Part shown: positions 20,821-33,800 of the stretch, piece after piece
Layout of the letters: the number at the start of each line of letters is the position of its first letter
Position numbering within the stretch: the first letter of the stretch is position 1
Source of the DNA: Gibbula magus
Lineage: Eukaryota > Mollusca > Gastropoda > Trochida > Trochidae
Reading direction: 5' to 3'
Length of the DNA: 64,000 nucleotides
Assembly (NCBI GenBank): GCA_936450465.1
Contig: OW388304.1
Location: 9,864,700-9,928,699, forward strand
Notes under the pieces: model-generated
Databases searched by the model: none
Told to the model about the DNA's origin: nothing
Seen by the model: the letters and a program-made list of their open reading frames with translations, nothing else
Program-made: the position numbers and the translations under genes

Positions 20821-22692
20821 AAGATAAGATAAGATAAGATAATGTCTTTATTGTCCCAAGGGAAATTTGTTTTACATCATATATACAGTTCTCCAGTTTC
20901 AAACACACATCGCAAACAAGATATACATGATAATATTATTTTGCATAATAGAATTTAACTAATTAACATGAACACATCCGAGTTAGTCACACTCACAATT
21001 CACTTGATCAAATAAAAATATGACATTATTCAATAAATAGGTCATTGTACGAACGAACACTGTTTGGTATAAAAGAGTAGCGAAACCTGTTTGTTCTCCC
21101 AGTCGGCATGCGCAGTCTGCGTCCTGAAGGTAGCCAAGAATATTCCGAAAAAAGGATATGTGATTGGTCACTTAAAATTTTGTTTGTTTTTTTGGAAATT
21201 TGCTGCTCATAATATTCGCCGATACTTTCAATTGGAAGTCCAATAATTTTTGAAGCTGTTTTAATAATTTTTGAGAGTTTGTTTTTATTCCGAACAGACA
21301 GGTTTCCGTACCAGCTCAAGAAATTAAAGGTCAAGACACTTTGGATAAACGTTCTGTAAAATAATCTCAGTATGGTCTGATCTATTTTAAAATGTCTCAA
21401 TCTCCACAAAAAATGCAAACGTTGCTGCCCTTTCTTATAAATGTTATCAGTGTTTTCATTCCAAGAAAGTTTTGAATCCAAGGCAGTACCCAGATAGTTG
21501 TATTCTGTTACTCTTTCTATTTCACCATCATCTATAGTCACAGCATTTAATGTAGATTTCTTTTTCCTAAAATCTATAACCATTTCTTTGGTTTTCTGCA
21601 CATTCAAAAACAAAAAGTTTGATTTACACCATTCTACAAATTTTGAAATTTCAGTTCTGTAACTCAATTCAGATTCTCTAATCAGACCAACCAATGCTGC
21701 ATCATCAGCAAATTTGATTGTCATACATGTTTTTGCATTGGATACGCAATCATTGGTATACAGTATAAACAAAATCGGTGAAATAACGCAACCTTGTGGA
21801 GCGCCAGTGGATGTACTTACAGTTGAAGATTGCACTTGGCTAACTCTTACAAATTGTTGTCTATTAACTAGGAATGAATTTATCCATCTAATGATATTAG
21901 AATTAACATTCATTTTGCAAAGTTTGTCAGTGAGTAGATGAGGCTGAATAGTATTGAAAGCGGATGAAAAATCAACAAACATAATTCTTACATAGGTACC
22001 ATAGCTTTCTAAATGCTGATAGATATTGTGTAGCAGAGTTATTGTTGCATCTTCTACACCACGCCTTGCCCTGTATGCAAATTGAAAAGGATCAATAATA
22101 TGACTGACTTCACATAGCAATAAATTCTTCATGATGCGTTCCAAACATTTCATTGCAACAGAGGTAAGAGCCACTGGTCTAAAATCGTTATTGACGGTTG
22201 GATTTTTCTCTTTTGGGCACTGGGATAATTTTAGAGGTTTTCCAAAGAATGGGAACTTCATGAGAATTGATCGAAATTTGAAATAGCTTTTGGAAGATAA
22301 AAGCCAGCTGCATTCTACACTCCTTAAGAACAATTCCAAACAAGTTATCAGGTATCCTGCCAAAACGCAGAACTGCAAAATCAGGCCCATGAGATTTATG
22401 GGGGTTAATCTTAGCAAATGAATTAACTACATCTTCTGTCGTTATCGTAACCATTTCACCAAGTGGAAGCGATTCCATTACACTTTCCCTTTCATCTGAA
22501 ATATTTTCAGTGTCAAATCTGGAGTAGAAAGAGTTTAATTCATTTGAAAAAGATAGATCATCCATGGATTGTAGCTGCTGAGGTCTACTGTGTGAGCCAA
22601 TAATAGTTTTAATGCCACTCCATGCGTTACGTAAGTTGTTAACAGAGAATTGTTTAGCATCGGCAATCTGAAGGGAGTAAGCTATTATATGT
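20821..22692 (-). mobile_element. Non-LTR retrotransposon (Rex/CR1-like LINE), 5'-truncated
   Basis: Minus-strand RT coding begins near 22692 (NLRNAWSGIKTIIGSHSRPQ) and ends at the stop near 21026. RT landmarks are NDFRPVALTSVAMKCLERIM, FVDFSSAFNTIQPHLL, GAPQGCVISPILFILYTND and the FADD box at 21701-21712. The C-terminal motif is RRLRMPTGRTNRFRYSFIP. The 3' end at about 20821-20845 is a short tandem repeat of TTATC units, a common LINE tail. The two ORF parts are in different frames. Confidence 0.88.
21026..22565 (-). pseudogene. LINE reverse transcriptase ORF with one frameshift
   Basis: Frame one (22565 down to 22188) ends shortly after IIPVPKREK. The other frame takes over at PKEKNPTVNNDFRPVALTS and stays open to 21026. 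The shift falls in an A-rich run near 22205-22215, so a one-base indel broke an otherwise nearly intact RT. The N-terminal endonuclease half is missing. Not a host gene. Confidence 0.85.
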
Positions 22693-23049
22693 GGGATGAG
22701 AATGCAAATGAACCTGTACCCCGCATTTGTTTAATTCGTGCATGTGTATAAGGTAACATTTTTATATTTGTATCACACAATGTCGCATCTGCAAATTTAT
22801 GGGTTTTTTCGAGTCCACTTCGGGATTTGAACTTACACAGTCGGAGTCAGTCACTTATTGCTTTTACAATAACTTGTAGCTTAACCGAATATCCTATAAG
22901 TATCCCGTCGTCAGATTATAAACTCTATATTATATTATTGATGATTTATTGTGTACAACCCCAAAGACTGCATTCTCCTGACGTTCTTTCAAGTCCCTTT
23001 AGAGATTTAAGCTGGTGTGAGGAAAATAGTTTACTACAGAAAGAGGAAA
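22693..23049 (+). promoter_or_regulatory. Upstream region of MOB3
   Basis: About 350 bp between the LINE 5' break and the MOB3 ATG must contain the 5' UTR and probably the core promoter. No TATA box at a convincing distance and no CpG-rich patch was seen. Confidence 0.4.
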
Positions 23050-26000
23050 ATGGCGGCTGCTAGAGATGCATTCTCTTCGTTTTTCAAGAAAAATAAGGTG
23101 TGTAAATTAAAACTAATCGAAAAGATAACAAGAGATTTGTCACCATATAAATGTATTTTATCGACCTTGTAATTATCGTATGTGGATATATTGGGATTTA
23201 GAGACAGGTTTGAAACTTCCACATCCGAATTTCCTGCTGTGTTCTTGTTGACGTCTGGGAGTGTGATAAGAAAATAATCTTTATCCGGATCAAACTTTTA
23301 ACCTTCACAACTTGACCTCTTCGATTGTTTTCGATAATATATATATTTTCCTCGAATGAATACCCGTTATAGTTAGTAAAAAGACTAATATATTTTCCTC
23401 GATTAAAGCTAAGAGTGTAGATAACTTGTCCTATTCCGATACACTTCCTGCTTCAGGGCTTGATGATTGAGTGTTGTTTTACTGCACCCCGATGAAATGA
23501 GGTGTGCTTGATATTATGTTATGTTGCAACAACTGCATCCAAGTTATTGGATAAGTGAAATACTTTTGAAAGCGTCATTAACTAACTGTCTCACCTCACC
23601 TCACCTCTCAAGTTATGGAGAAGTTGCATGGAGTAATGGAAACTGACAGTTTGTTATTTGTCATAGGTCAAATCTGGTGTGTGATTTTTATCAAGATAAC
23701 GAAGTACATGATAGTGGTGCACCGATCGATCAAATAATCGGTTTATTGATCGTTTGAAATCTTATTATCGATCTTTAAAAAATCAATCGATTACACTGTA
23801 TTCAATACTTAGAATACTCAAGCATAGCAAACGACTGCTGGACATGCAAGCTTTGTAAATACATACAGGTTGACTGCATGACAGTGACATGTAATCGTAT
23901 CATTTCCTAACTACCGTAATACAGGAAGTCAAGTCTAATCATAACTTTCTGAGGGAGCAGTAATTTCCACCCGTGGCTCTGATCTTGTGCTCTCTCGTAC
24001 CCATTAAATCAGATGCTTATCACTCAAATATCGCAAGCATTGATGAATTGTTTAAAATGTTTATTATTAATAGATTCACAAATGATTTTGTTGTCATATT
24101 AACATATTATGTGAATAAACTATGCTTTCTTGTGTCTGCTATTTCTCAATATTATCTATCTTCAAAACAATAATATTTACGTTTCAGATGTTTGGCAGTG
24201 ACATGTGATAAATTATTATTTAATGTAGAAACAATTGTACATAATGCAATCGCTGATGAAACTTTTTGATTTGGCAAGCTGTATCCGCAATTGAGACATG
24301 ATAAATATGCCCTCAAATTTACATACTTAACAGGCATGCGTGTTCTTTATTGTGATTGGTCGAATATCAACACGTGATCGAAACAAGTGATGCCTTGTTC
24401 GGTATTCCCCTTATAACTGTAATTCGAGAAACCGACATCAATTAGTTTGACATATTTATTTTGTGTAGATTGGTTTGGAATTGACCTCTCCAATTGAAAT
24501 TGATTATTGATCATTGATCAATCCATCAATCAATTGTTTATAAGAGACCAATATCATAGCAGTTACAATACATTTCCAAAACTTCCAAACAATTTGCCGT
24601 TTAAATAATACCATTTCAGAAGTAAATAATGTCCATATGAGGAGTGAATGAGATGTTTTAGGAATAAAATGTTTTGTCACTAATACTTGACAGATCAAGT
24701 TGAAAGTAATGGATAAATTGCACTACAATATAAAGATTGAGTATATCAATAAGGCTTTAGCACATTAGAATTTTAATATTTTGTCCTATTTTTTTCAAAT
24801 ATTAACCTTATGTAGTTATGTTATGGATATGTATGTTTGCAGACTTTCCGCCCACGGAAGAAATTTGAGCACGGTACAATGAAGTACAACCTGCACAAGC
24901 AGGCCAATGCCTCACTGAATGCTGGGATCGATCTGAAAGAGGTCGTCAGACTGCCACAAGGAGAAGATTTGAATGACTGGATCGCAGTTCACGGTCAGTT
25001 TGTCCTTATTGTCAGTATTGTGTTATTATACCCCCGCCTTACAGCGTAAGCGGGGGTAAATAGCGTTCATTCTTCCGTCCGTCCGTCCGTCCGTCCCAAA
25101 ACTTTGTGCGGAGCAGATCTCCAAAACTATGCATGCTAGCTTCATCAAACTTCGTACAAATGTCAACCATGATCCCTAGTTGTGCCTTTTGAGGGTTAGA
25201 ACTATTTTCTGAATTTTAATTTTTGCGGTTTCCATGGAAACGTGACTAAAAAATGACTCTTTGAGGAAGGCATTTTGTGCGGAGCAGATCTCCAAAACTA
25301 TGCATGCTAGCTTCATCAAACTTCATACAAATGTCAACCATGATCCCTAGTTGTGCCTTTTGAGGGTTAGAACTATTTCTGAATTTTAATTTTTGCGGTT
25401 TTCATGGAAACGTGACTAAAAAGCGACTCTTTGAGGAAGGCATTTTGTGCGGAACAGATCTCCAAAACTATGCATGCTAGCTTCATCAAACTTCATACAA
25501 ATGTCAACCATGATCCCTAGTTGTGCCTTTTGAGGGTTAGAACTATTTCTGAATTTTAATTTTTGCGGTTTCCATGGAAACGTGACTAAAAAGCGACTCT
25601 TTGAGGAAGGCATTTGTGCGGAGCAGATCTCCAAAACTATGCATGCTAGCTTCATCAAAAACTTGATACACATGTCAAACAGGATCTCTAGTTGTGCCTT
25701 TTGAGGGTTAGACCTATATCTGAATTTTAGTTTTTGCGGTTTCCATGGAAATGTGACATAAACAGGGACTCTATAGAGAAGTCTTGTTGTCCGGACCATA
25801 TCTCCCATACTATGCATGTCAGCTTCACTTAACTTGATACAGAGGTTAACCATGATCCCTAGATGTGTCTTTTGAGGGTAAGACCAATATGCAAATGCTA
25901 TTTTTGGATGGTTGCTATGGAAACATGACTTCAACAGTGACTATGTAGAAGTCAGGTTGGTCCTAAGCATATCTCCTGTACTACATTTGAAAGCACCACC

Positions 26001-29000
26001 AAACTTGAAACATATGTCAACCATGATCCCTAGATGTGCCTTTTGACAACTGAACCTTAATTATATAGCTTACATCTTCAAATGTTATGTAGAAACATCT
26101 GAAGCTATGTGATCCACTTCATCAAACTGTATTGATATGTTAACCAATAGCCACAGATTTATAATTTGCGGGAAGCGGGGGTATGTGAGCTTTGCTCGCT
26201 TCTACACTTGTTTCCTTTGATGATATGCTGATGTTGTGTATACAGCAAATATTTATTGCATGTATATGATAATGCCATTTATTAATTGTCTTCGTAATAG
26301 ATCAACATTTTCTCGGATTGGTCTCATAGCTCTGCCGTACAGGAAAATACTTGTTAATTCAGTAGAACTATATGTGTAATGAATAATTGCTTGCTCATTT
26401 ATCATAAAAAATAATTTGTTAACGTTATTTCTTGAGAAAAAAAAGAAAGTTCTGTGTTCCCTAAATTCTTATGATGTCATTGTCCAATGTTACAAGTCAT
26501 GATTTCCATACTTCAGGCACTCAAGATTGGTGTCTCAGTTTCAAAAAGTATTTCTAATGGTGTTAGGTTTTCAGTTAACTAATAGAATTGTTATAAACAT
26601 TGGTAAACATCTTATTTATTTCTCCTTGCAGTTGTGGATTTCTTCAACAGAATAAACTTGTTGTACGGAACAATTTGTGAACACTGCACCGTAGAGACTT
26701 GTCCCACAATGTCAGGGGGGCCAAAGTAAGTGCTTTTATCACCACAAATTGACTGAAATACCTGATATTAGAACGGTTGATATGGAGCTTCCTACTGTGA
26801 CACCAGAACTCGACATATACTAGTGGTGCGACGATTCATCGATACATCGATCTATGGGCCGCCGATACAGTATATTGATACTAAGTTTTGTTTTGAAAAA
26901 TATCCCGATGCGATACTCCAAACGGTCCACGATACATCGATGTTTATTTTCGTTATCCGCGAATCCCGATGTCAAATAGGCTCAATAAGTAACTTTGACT
27001 TCGATGTCATTTATTTTCAAATAGCATGCTTACAATTAAAAAAGATTTGCTTTGAAATTCTTGCTCCGAAAAAGTTCTTTGACAATATTAGCGGTCGATG
27101 TAACATTCATCAATCAGTGTTTTAACTTGGTCATCTCGAATCTAATGCATATAGAAAAATCCTTCCGGAATCTGACGAGATATTTACAAATGTTGTAAAT
27201 TGTCCTTATTCTTATAATTATTTAGAGATGCATACTTTAATCAACTGATTTATGATGAACTTCCCATAATCCCCTGCGCCAAACAAAATGGTGGATGGTG
27301 TTTCGTTCATAATTTCAGATACTTTGAAGTTGGTAAAATGTATTTGAATTTGTGATACTGAGATGATGTGAGATCTTAATATCAATTTATTTAATTTTAT
27401 TAAGTGACTCCAGTGACAAATTGACAACAGAAGTTTGTTATTTGTGAACAGTTTCCAGTTTCAGTTTGTTTTCCTGTTAGTATTCTTGGTAAATATACTA
27501 AAAGTTTGGATAATATTCAGTTACTCACTTTCACTAGGTGTGAATGAATTTACATTAAGTGACTCCAGTGACAACAGAAGTTTGTAGTTTCCAGTTTGTC
27601 ATAAATTTCATATTTCATCTTTATATTCTATTACATAGTAAACATTCATTTCTCAACTCTCTCAAGTGACAAAATTCTCAGGTGCATATATAGTATATAT
27701 ATACACTACACTGACTACAGTAACAGTATGATATCATGCTTAATTTATTTTTACCTGTTCATAAAAAGGTTCCAAATAAAAAGGTTCTTTCATTTAACCA
27801 ATCATTGCCTTTGTTTTGATGTAATAATTTAATGTAAGAGTTGGTAAGTTGGGTTCAATGATATGAAGATTTAGTATCGTGATACGTATCGTATCGCCTG
27901 CCTTGTATCGGGATACGTATCGTATCCAAGTTAAGGTGCACAATACTTTGGCAATATATCGTTGGGACGTGATGTATCGTATGACAAAATGTGTGCCAAT
28001 ACCACCACTAACAAATACAGTGGTCAATTGGCCAAAGGCCAGTGGAAATTTTATTTGGCCAGTGGTTTTCATTTTCTTTTGGCCAGTAGCATTTTCAGAC
28101 ATCACCTACATGATAACTGCTCATGTATGATTAACATTTTTAGAGGTAAAATTGTTATTGAAATAAGCTGCCTGCTATACAAAAACACCTTTGAAATACA
28201 TGCTAATTGTTGATTATATTAAACTAAAATATTGATCGAGCAACTTTACTGAGGATAATGATGGTTTGCATCGGTTTTGCTGAACATGGGGGGAAAAGTC
28301 AATTCATATTAAAACATGATCATTTGGTAGTTTCTTTTTGGACTCTAATTTGACCACAAGGATTATATTTTGGCCAATGTGACCAGTAAGTAAAATTATA
28401 TTTTTCGAGCCCTGGACACTGACTTTCAGTGCAGTACCACCCATGGTATTTAGTTCAAGCCAATGCTCGCATGTTTCAACACAATACACAGCCACAATTC
28501 TCCTGCAATAATACTAGTAGCCATAATATAAGTGAAATCACATTGACTTAAAGATACACGAATAAAAACTATCACAAAGTGTCAGCTTGAAAAAATAATT
28601 AACTACCAACTTTGCCTGACTGGTAAGTGCAATGTGACCAGTCATGTGACTTAGCAGTGTTTGGAGTCGCTACCTTCAATCTTGTTGGATGTACTCACCA
28701 TGAGTATACATATGTTTGAATATGCTTTATGACATGTAGTCCCAAAATATGTTCATGACTTGCTCATGTTCTTGAAGTAAAAAGATGTTCAACTCGTGAA
28801 ATCATAGATAAGGGTTAGGGTTGTTATTTGGAGTTTGATGTTGATTTCATTGTACTTATAAAAGAAAATAACTACTTGCAGATATGAGTATTTCTGGAGC
28901 GATGGCCAGCAGTACAAGAAAGCCACAGCGTTGCCAGCAACCCGATACATCGCCCTCCTCATGGACTGGATCGAAACTCAGATAAACGACGAGAACATCT

Positions 29001-30892
29001 TCCCTGTATCGGCCGGTCAGTTTTAAAACATCTTGTCAGTTGTTTAACTATTTGTTGGAAATGATCTTAAAATGTAGAGTCCGAAATAGCTAACTTTTAG
29101 ATGCCTTGTTAACAAATCCATCAGGGCATTTAAATCTGCAAATCCTTCACTCCCCTATTTGACTAAGCAGATTTTGCTCGTGTAACTGTCACTGACGACT
29201 GTTTTCTCGTTGCTATATATAGATTGTGTTTTGGCAGCCGATGAAATGTCATGATTTAAAATTTGATGGTCGCTAATCATCCGAGCACTCAGCATTGCAA
29301 ATATTGCTGGATATTAAGTAATTTTATTGGCTAGTTATTTATAGCATGGTATGAAGCAAAGCTGGTGATACAATCAGGGGAGTGAGATCTTGTCTTGTAG
29401 TTACCAATACCCTGATGGAGCAGGATGACGGGGCCAGTTACAAAATGGTCAACCTGCTTGCCTGGCATACATTATTTTCAAACATTGAATCTTCATTTCG
29501 GAAAGCCTATACATTTTTTAGAAAGGTTGATTCTTTTTTCAAATCATTTATTAGTGAAAGTTAAATGTTCTCTCAGTCCTGCTAAATTGTTGATGGAACT
29601 TTACTCTATTCTTTTCAGATACCCAATTTCCAAAGAATTACATCCAAGTTGTAAAGAAGATCTTGAGTCGACTTTTCAGAGTTTTTGTCCATGTGTACAT
29701 CCATCATTTTGATAAACTTGTTTCAATGGGAGCAGTAAGTATTTTGTTCATCGTACCCTATAACTAATAGCTTGGTATCTTTTCGCAGCAAGTGTGTTAC
29801 AAAAACTTGGTTCTTCACTCTTTTCATCAAACTTTAAATTTGTCACAAAAATCAAACTTGGGGGAATTCCTTTTTAACCATTTCCATGTTGAATACATCA
29901 GTACCAGACTTTTCTCACATGTCTTAGTAACAGAAATGTGAACTTAAAACATGGATAGTTTCAGGTTTGTCCTGTGCAGGGTTTGGTTCTTCACTCTTTT
30001 CATCAAACTTTAAATTTGTCACAAAAATCAAACTGGGGGGAAATCCTTTTTAACCATTTCCATGTTGAATACATCAGTACCAAACTTTTCTCACATGTCT
30101 TAGTAACAGAAATCTGAACTTAAAACATGGGTAGTTTCAGGTTTGTCCTCTGCAGGGTTGGAAGTTAGCGCTAATCCAAAATCCAAAGGCTATTGGAAAA
30201 GATGATGAGCTAGTAAAATGTAGTAACTGGCAGTGCAAATGGGTAGTTAAATTCAAAGACAATATGATCATGATGATGAATTTTGCTTGCTTAAATGTGA
30301 TTGTCAAGTCCTTTCAGAAATGCACAAGTCCAAATAGCTTGTACTTTTAAAAGACTAATTTTGACCGTTTCTTTGGAAATGACAGGCATACTGTCCTGTC
30401 AATATTGCTGAAGTAACAAGCTACAGATTAATCTCGGGTATTAGCAAAGAGTTTCTTGCTGAGAGTATTAATGTTATTTGTCTGCTTGCAGGAAGCCCAC
30501 GTGAACACATGCTACAAACACTTCTACTACTTCGTCAGTGAGCACAGCCTGGTGGACAAGAAGGAACTCGAACCTCTCGTCAGTACATCTTCATTATCGT
30601 TTCTTTCATTCAATCAAGTTCAATCCTAGCTATAATATGTGTTTGTCTCAATATTTTGCATGGCTGAATGATATTTTATGTTAATCATCTTCAGGAACAA
30701 ATTGTAATTAGATTTGATAACTTCCAATTAGTTTGTTCAATGTTGCAAATTACATGTTCTAATATTAAATGTGTTCCTCTTGAGCAAATTAAATATCGAA
30801 AATTTATGTTTTAGTTACAATATTTCAATCGTATAGTAAAAGAATTCTTCTTCGGTTTTCAGAAAGAGATGAGTGAAAAAATCTGCCACTAG
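23050..30892 (+). CDS. MOB3: MOB kinase activator 3 (MOB3A/B/C class), complete 7-exon gene
   Basis: Coding exons are 23050-23097, 24843-24993, 26632-26725, 28882-29015, 29619-29734, 30492-30578 and 30863-30892. All introns are GT-AG and the phases agree, giving 660 nt (219 aa plus TAG); human MOB3 proteins are about 217 aa. The first exon encodes [16 protein letters not shown]. The next gives [12 protein letters not shown] and [11 protein letters not shown], followed by [15 protein letters not shown], and the protein ends [13 protein letters not shown]. These motifs match MOB3 (TFRPKRKFEPGT; LEPLKEMTARMCH) better than MOB1. The four zinc ligands of the Mob fold are present as C85, C90, H167 and H172. 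MOB proteins are adaptors for NDR/LATS kinases, but MOB3 members do not activate them as MOB1 does; human MOB3 has been reported to bind MST1. The start codon has a good context (AAAATGG). Introns 2 and 3 are swollen by mobile elements. The sequence does not say which vertebrate paralogue is closest. Confidence 0.96.
23712..23800. mobile_element. Possible single end of a second hAT-like element
   Basis: TAGTGGTGCACCGATCGATC matches the start of the element at 26821 in its first nine bases and is followed by similar ATCGAT-rich sequence. No matching right end was found up to 24550. It is in MOB3 intron 1. Confidence 0.45.
25020..26210 (+). mobile_element. CCCCCG-hairpin tandem element, family A (Helentron-associated candidate)
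   Basis: The 5' end is TT then GTGTTATTATACCCCCG, followed by a hairpin (CCCCCGCCTTAC...GTAAGCGGGGG, 25030-25055) and GTCC repeats at 25077-25096. An array of about 170-bp monomers follows; GTGCGGAGCAGATCTCC-type starts recur near 25105, 25276, 25446 and 25615, then decay. The 3' end has GCGGGGG echoing the 5' end, a hairpin GTGAGC-TTT-GCTCGC and CTACACTTG before TTT. No coding potential. The layout fits non-autonomous Helentron (HINE) elements; that is an inference. It sits in MOB3 intron 2. Confidence 0.8.
26821..28010. mobile_element. hAT-like non-autonomous element, 8-bp target duplication
   Basis: The left end is TAGTGGTGCGACGATTCATC and the right end closes with CACCACTA. The flanks are ACATATAC (26813-26820) and ACAAATAC (28011-28018), an 8-bp duplication with one mismatch. 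Both sub-terminal parts are rich in ATCGATACATCG-type words. No transposase ORF. TAGTGGTG ends with 8-bp duplications are typical of hAT elements. It lies in MOB3 intron 3. Confidence 0.8.
28400..28530 (+). mobile_element. SINE body fragment, opposite orientation
   Basis: The reverse complement matches the body of the SINE at 4690-4810 (GGTACTGCACTGAAAGTCAG; GCTACTAGTATTATTGCAGG). The tRNA head is missing. It lies in MOB3 intron 3. Confidence 0.7.
29807..30160 (+). repeat. Direct duplication of about 186 bp in MOB3 intron 5
   Basis: TTGGTTCTTCACTCTTTTCA starts at 29807 and 29993; the two copies are nearly identical to the GTTTGTCCTNTGCAGGG ends. A local tandem duplication. Confidence 0.85.
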
Positions 30893-33800
30893 GGAAACAA
30901 AGAGACGATCGTCTGTGATCAACATAGCTAAAGAACCCACCCAACATAGACGGGTTATATTTTTGTGACCGAGCTTTTTATGCTGTTTGTATAAGACAGA
31001 TAATACTCTTAGTGTATGAGACTCAACACGAGCTGGTTCTCATTCAATGAAAGCATGTATTAGAAGGTCATCTAAACAGCTACAGCTTTCATGGAATGCT
31101 TAAGGAAGTTATGTGATGCAAAAATATTTTCTGCTTAACATTTATATCCTATTTGGGTAATGCTAAGTATTAGATTTTAAAATTGTTAATGTTGCCGAGC
31201 GTTTAGTGAACATTTCACCTGTCCTTTACAGTAGCGTTTCATGTGAGCGTTGTTCGTGCTCCGTAACGCATGTTCCATTGTGCTCATAGATTACATTCTA
31301 TTGAATATTGAAACGATTTCATATACCTGTGGTGAGTAGTGCGTCGCCTTTAGCACAGGTCAAATGATGGCACTCATCATTGATGACCTGATTTTATAAA
31401 GTATATATTGACTCCCGAAGAGGCTTTCGTAAAAACTCCCTTGCACACATAATTTCAGAACAAGAATATATATGTGAAGGTTTGAAATACCCTGATTAAC
31501 ACATACATTAAAATTAGAATCTCTCAATACAGTTGGAAAGAGTAACACATGCATAATTTCACTCCCACACAGATGATTACTATACAGTGAACAACACAAT
31601 TTAGTTCTGCATGACGTAGTAAGTTCACCACATGGAATCAATGCTGGCATGTTGGATTCATCTGTCCTCTTGTAGGCGCTTTGTTGTGGATCATATCAGT
31701 AACTTGAAGTTGCAATTGAAATAATACCTTGTTAACAACAGTTCCAGCATTATTCACCAATGTCCAAATATGTTTCAAATATGCGTCATTTGTTTGAAAT
31801 GATTACCCACAAAATTAGACTCATAATCACTAGACCATGTAATCAGTTCATAGTCATTCCAAGTTAATTATTTATCAATGCAGTTTTTCATAAACACATC
31901 TCCATCCAATGTCCGACATTTCCCTACACATTTATTTGTAAACAGTTTAATGAGTTAATTACCTGTAAAAGATTATTCCCAATATACTATTCGTTGTAAA
32001 AGATACAAGATAGATATATCATATGGAATATCATTATTCAAATTGCCTGGTATAATGTGATTTAATGTGATTCGGCCTTTATGAGCCAAGTACACTAATC
32101 ATCAAAGGTGTAGCCATGCTCTCGGAGCTTTCTTTTTGTATTAGTTTTAAAATTGGTTTCCATCCCTGACATCAGGGCATTTAAGCCACCCTGTCCAAAA
32201 TAGATTTCTTAGAATCGCGTGTCATTCTACATTATTAGCCACCTTGGCTTTGGAAAAACTATTAGCAGACAGAGATCTTTATTGTGTAAGATTTGAAAAT
32301 TTGTTATAAATTTGAATTTGACTTTTGATTAATGGTAAATTTGAAAAAAAATAAAAATAATTATTTTCCGTAAGGACAGTGAAGACGATGAGGTTAAGGA
32401 CTGTGCCTTATAATGTATTTCTTGTTTTAATGTTTCTTGTAAACAGTTCAGTTCAATACTAGTTTCGTTGTTTTCTACAAGAAATATGTTCAGAACAAGG
32501 TGTTTTATAAATATGCTACAGTTTTGTTTCCAAAAATCGGTTGTAATATGAAATCAAAATTTTGGAATGTTACAGATATTGATATGTTTTCAATAATGTT
32601 TTTTTTGCACTTAGAGTAGGGAAATATTTGGTATTCCAAATACAACTGAAACATTTATATTTAGCTGACAGATTTGAATTTTTTTATTTATGTTAAGTTA
32701 AAAAAGTTTAGATAATGTGTTTGTAAGTCTGTTTAATTATTTCAAATCTGTTTATGAGGAACTGTAAAACCTTTTCAAGTTTGAAACATGTATGGGAGGA
32801 GCAGAACAAAATAAATATCATAAAATATTGTGATTTTTATCTGCGATTTATAAATGAACTGCTAAATTATAAACAATTAAGCCAACATAAAGGCAATCTA
32901 TTATTTGTTCAATTTCATAGATCTTAATGTTAATATATATGAAAAAATCAAGACAATAGAAAATTATTAATTAATTATAAATAAGATAATGTAAGTTTGT
33001 AAGAAATGTTTTGCAAGCGTGTTGCACTTGTCCGCTAGTCAGAGGGCCGAGCCGTCAGTCAGTCCCCATGTTGTAAATATTCAATAGTGTATCTCACTGT
33101 CATAATCAATTAATCACATCGTCTTGGAATCAGATCTCCCGTGACTATCATGTTGCATAAGGGGCTGTCTCAAACATGATTTTGACATTTTTTATGTCAA
33201 ATATAATGCAGTGAATTTTCCCCCATATATAGTGTGTTGTAATTGCTCACAGTGTTATTCTGGGTCCATATTTTCAAAGCACTCTTAACACTAAATCACT
33301 GGCTTGGAACTTTCTTATCGCTGAAACATAAGTGCCATATGTATATTCTTCCTCATGTCTTTCTTAGCATTGAAAGAATTTCATAAATCTGACACAAGAT
33401 TTTTAAAGATTTCAAAGCCTGATGATAGTTGTAGGACTCATAGATTATCATTGGCTTGCAAGTGGTTTAGTAGTTAAAGTGCTTTGGACATGTGAGACCA
33501 GTATTCTCATTGTGTGTTGAAAACAATTTTGAAACAGTCCAACAATCCGTGCTTTATGTAAAAATGAGTATCAGTTGGTGCTATCAGAATGAAAATTTTG
33601 TCTCAATTTTTAAAATGATACTTTTCAAGTATGATTCGTTTGAAGTTAAAACCAACTTTTAGATAATTTTGTCAAACAGTACAAATGATTGCTTATGCCA
33701 TTGTTAAGTCTTTCATTATTCCATGGTAATAACATGTTAGCGCCATTGTTTGTTTATTATTGCTTCCAATTTGTTTATTAGTTGTTTTGAGCAGATATCA

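Noticed and set aside
25416..25934. 172-aa minus-strand reading frame
   Set aside because: It reads across tandem monomers of the family A element; the repeats in the protein simply mirror the DNA array.
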